NCBI GenBank assembly: GCA_002404375.1
Contig: DHJO01000004.1
Span: 762-5,968, forward strand
Direction of reading: 5' to 3'
DNA length: 5,207 bases
Source: Gemmatimonadales bacterium UBA4718
GTDB taxonomy: Bacteria; Gemmatimonadota; Gemmatimonadetes; Gemmatimonadales; Gemmatimonadaceae
Shown here: piece after piece, positions 1 through 5,207 of the stretch
How positions within the stretch are numbered: position 1 is the first letter of the stretch
How the letters are laid out: every line of letters begins with the position of its first letter
Translations under genes and position numbers: made by a program
Notes under the pieces: generated by a model
Seen by the model: only the letters and a program-made list of their open reading frames with translations
The model's database searches: none
What the model was told of the DNA's origin: nothing

Positions 1-366
1 TTTGCGTTTCTTCTCTCCCACCCATTCGATGATCCCGTCGACTACGACGAGGCACCGCTGGCTGCGCCATGGCTGCTGAAAGGTCGGTGCCGACGCAATC
101 GTCTCCACCCTCGCGTTGAAGGTCGAGTACTGCGAGTCGAACGCGACGACTTTGTCTCTGCTCTCGAGCTTCGCAGGTATGAGATTCCAGTGCATCGTCC
201 GCAGCACCTTTTCACGCAGGAACGGGTCGTAGTAGACGGATGGAATGTCCTCGTGCGGATTCAGGTTGTAGCGCGGCTTCCAGTTGCTCGGGACGAATTT
301 CTTCGTGAACCCGTAGAGCTTTTCGGTGATCCCGTCGGGATTGATTACAGTGGCGCGGCCGCACAT
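1..366 (-). CDS. SRAP-family protein (SOS response-associated peptidase, YedK/HMCES-like), N-terminal part
   Basis: Reading leftward from an ATG at 366-364 there are 122 codons without a stop to the window edge, so only the N-terminal half is visible (family members are usually about 220-240 residues). Seen directly: the protein begins MCGR, has RYNLNP near residue 34, HWNLIP near 59-64, FNARVE (Asn84, Arg86, Glu88) and VVDGIIEW (Glu114, Trp115). In the characterised family, Cys2 becomes the N-terminus after Met removal and forms a thiazolidine crosslink with abasic sites in single-stranded DNA, helped by the NAR asparagine and the DGxxEW glutamate. All three are present. The later catalytic histidine (His160 in E. 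coli YedK) would lie off the left edge. The start is fixed by the need for Cys at position 2. There is no clear Shine-Dalgarno sequence, and a 14-bp palindrome sits 4 bases upstream of the ATG. The truncation is a window effect, not a broken gene. The family assignment is very secure; an SOS link is inferred from family context. Confidence 0.95.
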   Translation of the reverse strand, partial: MCGRATVINPDGITEKLYGFTKKFVPSNWKPRYNLNPHEDIPSVYYDPFLREKVLRTMHWNLIPAKLESRDKVVAFDSQYSTFNARVETIASAPTFQQPWRSQRCLVVVDGIIEWVGEKKRK

Positions 367-370
367 ATGC

Positions 371-384
371 GAACGGTACCGTTC
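371..384. promoter_or_regulatory. Perfect 14-bp palindrome (candidate operator) upstream of the SRAP gene
   Basis: GAACGGTACCGTTC is a perfect palindrome, ending 4 bases before the SRAP start codon. On the minus strand, TTGCTT (402-397) is followed after 17 bases by TACCGT (378-373), a weak -35/-10 pair whose -10 fits TANNNT and lies inside the palindrome. Counting 6 bases on from that -10 reaches the ATG itself, which would give a leaderless transcript and fit the absence of a ribosome binding site. A repressor bound here would cover the -10. GAAC/GTTC half-sites resemble LexA boxes of several phyla, but the 6-base spacing differs from the Bacillus type (4 bases). The palindrome is seen; operator and promoter roles are inference. 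Confidence 0.4.
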
Positions 385-408
385 TGGGAAACAAGAAGCA
401 ACTGAACG
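385..408. repeat. 24-nt direct repeat, copy 1
   Basis: Positions 385-408 match 428-451 at 21 of 24 bases, the last 13 (AAGCAACTGAACG) identically; copy starts are 43 bases apart. This copy lies between the SRAP palindrome and the large inverted repeat. A 13-base identity within so short an interval is very unlikely by chance. It could be a tandem regulatory site or the trace of a local duplication; the function is unknown. Confidence 0.7.
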
Positions 409-427
409 ATCTGACAGCTCGTTTGAT

Positions 428-451
428 TGGGAACCGAAAAGCAACTGAACG
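428..451. repeat. 24-nt direct repeat, copy 2 (runs into the long hairpin)
   Basis: This is the second copy of the 385-408 repeat, with three mismatches, all in its left half. Its last nine bases (AACTGAACG, 443-451) are also the outermost bases of the left arm of the 176-nt inverted repeat, and the same nine occur inverted at 610-618. The AACTGAACG core therefore appears three times in the gap, twice direct and once inverted. Confidence 0.7.
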
Positions 452-618
452 GGTGCGAGTTTTCAGTAGCGTAGATGCGAGGTGTCAGTTCACGACGCCC
501 AGACTTGCCTCGGTGGCGCTTGGAGCAACTGCTTGTGCCATAACGCTAGTAGTAAAGTCTGGGCGTAGTGAACTATCAACTGGCCACTCTGCTACTGACG
601 ACTCGCACCCGTTCAGTT
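443..618. repeat. 176-nt imperfect inverted repeat (foldback element, possible MITE or structured RNA)
   Basis: The outer arms 443-460 (AACTGAACGGGTGCGAGT) and 601-618 are perfectly complementary over 18 bases. Going inward, 463-470 pairs with 591-598 (8 bp). A loose section 471-486/575-590 pairs at about half its positions. Then 487-493 pairs with 568-574 (7 bp) and 495-506 with 555-566 (12 bp). About 53 of 64 arm positions pair around a 48-nt loop (507-554), which can itself fold through TGGCGC (514-519) with GTGCCA (535-540). AAGC directly flanks both ends (439-442 and 619-622), as a 4-bp target duplication would. No convincing gene lies inside. Read in the direction of the genes, the hairpin is followed only by GCTTTTC, so terminator activity for the upstream tamB-like gene is possible but weak. 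Candidates are a non-autonomous foldback element, a repeat-type extragenic hairpin or a structured RNA. Confidence 0.8.
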
Positions 619-650
619 AAGCAGTCTATCCCGCCAGTTGCAGCCAGAGT

Positions 651-3600
651 CTAGAACCGCCACTCTCTTATCAAGAAGGCGCCAAAAGCGCTGGTCGTCG
701 CGATGTTCTGGGTCGGCGCCAAACTCGGCTCAATCAGGATGTAGCGGGTATCGACACCGGTCTCGAGACGGTATCCTCGCGTTCCCCCAAATCGGTGCAC
801 GATCTGGAACCCTGGCCGCACCAACGCCTTCGGATCGAGCGGAGACTTTACCGCGATGAAGGTGTGCGACTTGACGTACTTCCCGAACTCGAATTGCGTC
901 GCGCGCAGGAAGTTGCCGACATCCGTCTGCACGTCCGCTGGCGTGATCGTGAATAGATCCGCGCCAAGGGAGCGCGCGGCGCTACCGGCGATCTGATCAG
1001 CGGCGATACCGAGCGCTACGCCGGCGAGCTGGCGGCTCGCCAGTGCGGCACCCGCACCCACGAGGTTTGTTCCGCCACCACCGTTGGTGAGGCCCGAGCC
1101 CTCGAGCTGAAGGAGTGAAGACGAGGACTGGCCGAACGCGAGGTAGCTGAGCAAATCGCTCTGCGGAATTGGCGGCTGCGCATCGCTCGTGAGAGAGATA
1201 TTCGGGTTTCTCATCGTTCCCCCGACAGCGATCTGGATGTTGATGGCCTCGCGGCTTGGCTGCCTCACTTCGTATCCGCCTGTCGCCTGCAGAATCGGAT
1301 TCAGCTCCGTCGAATTGATGAAAGTCGCCGACCCGCGCTTGATCGTGAATCTGCGCGTCATGAAGACGTACTCGCCGCGTTCGCTCAGGATCACGCCGTC
1401 CAGAACCAGCGTCTCCTTGGCGCGATTGACGTGCACGCCAAGATCTTCATCGCTGTAGATCTCGATATTCGCCTCACGGGATCGGACGAAGACGTCGTGA
1501 TCGATTCTCAGATTCACATCCATGAGCAGATTCGCGAGCAGCGGCGATTGGCTCGGGAAGAGCTCGCGACTCGCCATCACCGCCGTGTCGAGAACGTTGA
1601 ACAGAGCGGGGTCTCCCGCTCCAACGAGGTTCTTGTTGTCCGACGGAGGGATGTAGATCACTCCCTGCCGGAGACGCAGGTTGCCGGTGACGTGTGCGCC
1701 CTTGAACGGGCCAACCATCGCCAGGTTGGCGCCCACAACCAACTGGCCACGATCACTGTTGAGCACCTGAGCGCCTGACGTGGACAGCTTCAGGTCGAAG
1801 CTGGGCGCGGTCAGCGGCCTCAGTCCGATTCCGCCGGTGAGAAGGATGCGCCCTTTGCTGTTGGCCGCGATCGAATCGATTACGACGGTATCGCCCAACA
1901 TCCGAATCGACGCTTCGATCGCATCGAGATTGATGCCGGCCATCACCACGCGCGCCCGCCCTTCGTGCATTGCGAACTGACCGGTGAGCTGAGGCTTGTT
2001 GAGACTCCCACCCAGCTTGAACGAGCCGGTCGCGCGACCGCTCATGTTGGAGACGTAGTCGCTGAACTGCGGCATCATATCCAGCGGAAGACTGTCCGCC
2101 TTGATGTTGAGGGCGATCTGTCTGTCGGCCGGGAAGCGGGATCCCGTAACACCAGTCAGCGCGAGATTGATCGGAACCGTGCCCTCCGCCAGCAGGAATG
2201 GAGGCTGGCCCGCACGCATCGCTTCCGCGCGTCCCGTCAGTGTCTGATTGGCGTACTGCACATTTCCGTGCAGCTCGGGCAGCGTAGTTCCGTTATAGAG
2301 AAGACCCGTGGTGCCGAACGCCCCCTTGAACTGGGGATTATCGAGCGTCCCCGTGCCATGCACGTTGAACGAGACGAGTCCCTTCGCGTTGATGCCGCTC
2401 TGTGTCAGCGCCACGACATCCCCGACGTTGAGGTTGTCGACGGCAATGTCGAGATTGGCGTTGCCTTGCTTCGGGATCAGACCGTTCACGAAAATGCGCC
2501 CCGTCGGTCCGTTCCGCAGCTCGAGGCTGTCGACATCCACACCGGCCTGCCCCCAGTGCACCGACGCGACTCGCGTGCTGGCCCAGACGCTGGTGTCGAA
2601 CTGCAGTCTGAGATTGTTGAGACGGAGCTCGTTTCTCACCTTGTTCAGAGTGAACTGCGCGTCTGCGCTGTACTTCCGCGAATTGTCCTGGCTGACGACT
2701 ATCTGGGCGGTGCCGTTCGGCTTCTGATAGGTGAGCTTCGCTCCGACGCTGTCGAGACTGAATCCGGCCGCGTTCACCGCCTTTGCCTGAGCGTTTATTC
2801 TGACCTGCGATTGCGGAGTGCGCGCATTGATCCAGTCGTAGTCGGCGACGAATGAGCCGACCGAGTTTCCGCGCGCCACAATGTTGGAGCCTGAAGCAGT
2901 CCCCTTGAGACCGAAGTTCCTGATGTTGCCGGTCGCTACGCCATCCGCCTGCGCGGATCCGGAGAGCTCGTTCTTACGCATTGTTTTCGGCGTGTCGACG
3001 GCAAATGTCGGAAGCTTTCTACCCGTCACTGCGCGCTCGACTTCGGTAGCGCGCGCGATCCTCGTCGAATCTGCCTTCGCTCGCGCGACACGGGCGGAGA
3101 GGATTCCCGGTCGCGGCTTCACTACGCCCGTATCCTTGGAGATCAGGCCCGCCACTCGCGACAGCGAATCGATCGCGACGTGATAGCTGAGCGTACCGGT
3201 ACTTCCAGGCGCGAGCCCGAACGTGCCCTTCGCTTCCACGATTCCCTGCGGCAGCTCCAGGGCGAGCGTATCCACGCGCGCCATGCCATTGGCCGCTGCC
3301 ACTTTCACATTGGCGCGATCGATCGACACTGTATCGACCCTCGACGCGCTCACGCTCGCCGTCAGCTGGGCCTGCATTGTCGCCGGATCGAATCCGCGGC
3401 CACGCGCCGATCCGACCGAGTTGAGCGATGTTGCCGGAGCCTTGGCAATCACGGCGTTGGCGTTGAAGAGGCGAGTGACGAAATCGAGACTGTAGCCGGT
3501 CGTTTTGCTGGCGATATCCATCGTGCCGCGCAGGTCGAGAAATCCGCCGTCGGGGAACGTGAGCTGTGTATTGATTGCGAGATCGTTGATCGGTCCCTTG

Positions 3601-5207
3601 AGCTTCAGCGGACCGCTCGCGCTCCCTTTCAGCCCCACACTCGGCATGAATGTGCCGAGTGTTACGAGGGAGAGCGGGTGCATCCGCGCATCGACGTCGT
3701 ACCAGGGAAGACCGTGCACTCGCATGGAGGCGCGGCCCGTCCCGCGAGTAATTGCTCCGCGCTCTACGTGCGTCACGTCGCCCTGTGCCGTCATGATGCC
3801 CGCCGTCGTTCCATTCAGCGTCACTAAACCGGTGAGCGTGCCACCCAGCTTGATCGAGGGCGCTATCGCTTTGGCGAGACCCATCTGCAACGGAGCCATC
3901 CGGACGCGAAGATCGCGGGCATTGAAGATTCCGGCGGCCAATCCCATCAAGCCATTTCCGATCAGCCGGCTGCGTCCGGACAGCCTGTCGTCAACCGTGA
4001 CGTCGCCGTTGATCTTGAGCGAGTGCTCGCCGCCGTCGAACTTGGCCTGACCCGTGAGAGTGAGCGGCCGCGGGAATTTCATCGCCGGGAAGAGCTGCGT
4101 CAGAAGACGTGTGTCGAGGGTCGTGAAGTGCAGATCGGCATTCCGGTACGCGAGCGTATCCGTCACCGTCGCTTCGATCTGACCCGTGACGTGTGACCGC
4201 TCGAGTGTGAGGTCCATGTTCCTGGCGAGATAGACGCTTTTGCCTCCGGTCCAATCGAGACCGAAGTCGAGCTTGCCCGAACCCTGCTCGGGAAGTCCGA
4301 CCATCGCCCAGCGGATGTCGGCAGGATTCACCGGGTCGCCGTGCAGGCGGAGATGGAGATCGCCGTTGTTGATGTAGTAGCGGCCGTCGCCAGAGACGCG
4401 CGTCGCCGGAAATGCAGCGCGCGCGCCCTTCCACCACACGGAATCTCCGGTGAACTCGAACGTCCCCGTGAGACCCCGCACGTCCGCGTCAGGAGGACGG
4501 AACGGCTCCGCGATCATCTTGAGCGCGGCGACGTCGACCAGTCGGTTCTTGTACGCCGGATCCTCCAGCCGCACCAGAGGAAACAGTGCGTTGATTTTGT
4601 GGAAGCTCGAGACTTTCTGATATCCGTTGGGCACCTTGACCAGTGCCAGTCTTCCCTGAGGTCCCAGCGTGCGGCGCACCGCATCTCTCGTCTCCGTGGG
4701 CGTGAGACTCGGATCGGGACTCCATGGTGACCGCACCGTCAGATCTCCGTTGAGCACCGTGGCATCGCTGAATCGGATCCAGGTTCCCCAACCGGTTTTT
4801 CTCGGGCCGGTCGATGTCGTGGTGTCACGCGGAAAAATGCGGTCGTAATTCCATTTGCCGCCGGGTGGCTTGTCGATGACGATCACCGGCTTCACGAGAC
4901 GCACTTCGGAAAACTCGATCCTTTTTCCGCGCAGAGTTCCCAGGCTATACCGCGCCCAGATCTCATCGGCTTTTATGAATGGCGCGCGAGCGCTGTCGGT
5001 GATCACCACATCGCGAAGCGTGAAGCCGCGCAGAAGATTCCCGCTCACGCTGCCAATGTGCACGATTCCGTGACTGTTCCCCTGAATCACGCCGAGGACG
5101 TACCGCCGGACGCGCTCGCGTCCCCAGTTGGTGTTGGTGACGAGGAAGGTTGCCAAAAGCAGCAACGCGGCCACCACCGCGATTCCTGCGAGGAGGCGCG
5201 CCACCCA
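651..5207 (-). CDS. tamB: TamB/AsmA-like translocation and assembly module protein (DUF490 family), N-terminus at window edge
   Basis: An inner-membrane-anchored, periplasm-spanning protein. TamB partners the Omp85 protein TamA in outer-membrane protein assembly, and TamB-like AsmA proteins carry phospholipids to the outer membrane along a hydrophobic beta groove. Seen here (numbered from a GTG at 5204-5202): a hydrophobic anchor at about residues 2-22, then a basic stretch; an AsmA-like start near 45-115 (GSVSGNLLRGFTLRDVVITD); and long beta-rich repeats of the G-x-L-x-x-P-x-x-x-G type, e.g. GSLNKPQLTGQF and GTLDNPQFKGAF. The C-terminal TamB domain (about 1200-1517) shows SERGEYVF (1274 on), RRFTIKRGSATF, NPILQATGGYEV and DLLSYLAFGQ (1350-1359), then a Gly/Ala-rich stretch (GGGG at 1375-1378) and a last strand ending in Phe. 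The stop is TAG at 653-651. The length, at least 1,517 residues, exceeds E. coli TamB (about 1,260). A charged, probably helical insert occupies about 694-746. The frame stays open to the right edge and the GTG is 3 bases from it, so the real start is probably upstream; any tamA partner is not visible. Confidence 0.92.
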   Translation of the reverse strand, partial: WVARLLAGIAVVAALLLLATFLVTNTNWGRERVRRYVLGVIQGNSHGIVHIGSVSGNLLRGFTLRDVVITDSARAPFIKADEIWARYSLGTLRGKRIEFSEVRLVKPVIVIDKPPGGKWNYDRIFPRDTTTSTGPRKTGWGTWIRFSDATVLNGDLTVRSPWSPDPSLTPTETRDAVRRTLGPQGRLALVKVPNGYQKVSSFHKINALFPLVRLEDPAYKNRLVDVAALKMIAEPFRPPDADVRGLTGTFEFTGDSVWWKGARAAFPATRVSGDGRYYINNGDLHLRLHGDPVNPADIRWAMVGLPEQGSGKLDFGLDWTGGKSVYLARNMDLTLERSHVTGQIEATVTDTLAYRNADLHFTTLDTRLLTQLFPAMKFPRPLTLTGQAKFDGGEHSLKINGDVTVDDRLSGRSRLIGNGLMGLAAGIFNARDLRVRMAPLQMGLAKAIAPSIKLGGTLTGLVTLNGTTAGIMTAQGDVTHVERGAITRGTGRASMRVHGLPWYDVDARMHPLSLVTLGTFMPSVGLKGSASGPLKLKGPINDLAINTQLTFPDGGFLDLRGTMDIASKTTGYSLDFVTRLFNANAVIAKAPATSLNSVGSARGRGFDPATMQAQLTASVSASRVDTVSIDRANVKVAAANGMARVDTLALELPQGIVEAKGTFGLAPGSTGTLSYHVAIDSLSRVAGLISKDTGVVKPRPGILSARVARAKADSTRIARATEVERAVTGRKLPTFAVDTPKTMRKNELSGSAQADGVATGNIRNFGLKGTASGSNIVARGNSVGSFVADYDWINARTPQSQVRINAQAKAVNAAGFSLDSVGAKLTYQKPNGTAQIVVSQDNSRKYSADAQFTLNKVRNELRLNNLRLQFDTSVWASTRVASVHWGQAGVDVDSLELRNGPTGRIFVNGLIPKQGNANLDIAVDNLNVGDVVALTQSGINAKGLVSFNVHGTGTLDNPQFKGAFGTTGLLYNGTTLPELHGNVQYANQTLTGRAEAMRAGQPPFLLAEGTVPINLALTGVTGSRFPADRQIALNIKADSLPLDMMPQFSDYVSNMSGRATGSFKLGGSLNKPQLTGQFAMHEGRARVVMAGINLDAIEASIRMLGDTVVIDSIAANSKGRILLTGGIGLRPLTAPSFDLKLSTSGAQVLNSDRGQLVVGANLAMVGPFKGAHVTGNLRLRQGVIYIPPSDNKNLVGAGDPALFNVLDTAVMASRELFPSQSPLLANLLMDVNLRIDHDVFVRSREANIEIYSDEDLGVHVNRAKETLVLDGVILSERGEYVFMTRRFTIKRGSATFINSTELNPILQATGGYEVRQPSREAINIQIAVGGTMRNPNISLTSDAQPPIPQSDLLSYLAFGQSSSSLLQLEGSGLTNGGGGTNLVGAGAALASRQLAGVALGIAADQIAGSAARSLGADLFTITPADVQTDVGNFLRATQFEFGKYVKSHTFIAVKSPLDPKALVRPGFQIVHRFGGTRGYRLETGVDTRYILIEPSLAPTQNIATTSAFGAFLIREWRF

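Noticed and set aside
371..384. Canonical Bacillus-type LexA (DinR) box.
   Set aside because: That box is GAAC-N4-GTTC, whereas this one has six bases between the half-sites. It is kept only as a generic palindromic operator candidate.
212..394. Open frame of 60 codons on the minus strand overlapping the SRAP gene start.
   Set aside because: It is in a different frame from the SRAP reading, which carries all the conserved residues. It is an Arg-rich shadow.
436..618. Rho-independent terminator for the tamB-like gene.
   Set aside because: The stem-loop is very long and is followed on the minus strand only by GCTTTTC, not a proper U-tract. It may still slow polymerase, but I would not annotate it as a terminator.
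423..620. Open frame of 65 codons on the plus strand in the intergenic gap.
   Set aside because: It runs through both arms and the loop of the foldback element, has no ribosome binding site I can see, and its translation has no family features.
439..622. Integron attC site: the hairpin ends in GTTAAGC, which fits GTTRRRY.
   Set aside because: The partner core at 439-445 is AAGCAAC, which does not fit RYYYAAC. The stem is unusually perfect for an attC, and no integrase or cassette ORF is present.
1965..2855. Open frame of 296 codons on the plus strand opposite the tamB-like gene.
   Set aside because: Its Arg/Glu/Val/His-rich translation resembles no family. It lies wholly antisense to a convincing gene and is what GC-rich codon use produces on the opposite strand.
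3180..3827. Open frame of 215 codons on the plus strand opposite the tamB-like gene.
   Set aside because: Same reasoning: low-complexity Arg/His/Cys-rich translation with no recognisable motif, fully inside the antisense of a strong coding region.

Overview
The window holds two protein genes, both transcribed right to left (minus strand), and a 284-base gap between them that is full of repeats. The dominant gene (651 to the right edge) encodes a very large TamB/AsmA-like envelope protein with an N-terminal membrane anchor and a C-terminal TamB domain. Downstream of it, and cut by the left edge, is the first half of an SRAP-family protein (YedK/HMCES type), recognised by its MCGR start and its NARxE and DGxxEW motifs.

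Organism: a TamB-type protein implies a diderm (Gram-negative) bacterium. Base composition is moderately GC-rich and codons favour G/C at third positions. The style of the TamB homologue (about 1,500 residues, its particular C-terminal region) recalls Gemmatimonadota. That is an impression from memory, not something proven by the sequence.

Layout: positions 1-366 are the SRAP gene, minus strand, open at the left edge. Positions 367-650 are intergenic and contain, from left to right, a perfect 14-bp palindrome just upstream of the SRAP start codon, a 24-nt direct repeat in two copies, and a 176-nt imperfect inverted repeat able to fold into one long hairpin, flanked by AAGC on both sides. Positions 651-5207 are the TamB-like gene, whose true start probably lies just past the right edge.

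Function: the two genes have no obvious shared pathway (outer-membrane biogenesis or lipid transport versus abasic-site DNA protection). The palindrome and possible promoter suggest that the SRAP gene is expressed separately from tamB. I see no defence system, CRISPR array, transposase, tRNA or rRNA. The least explained part of the window is the foldback element with its associated repeats.
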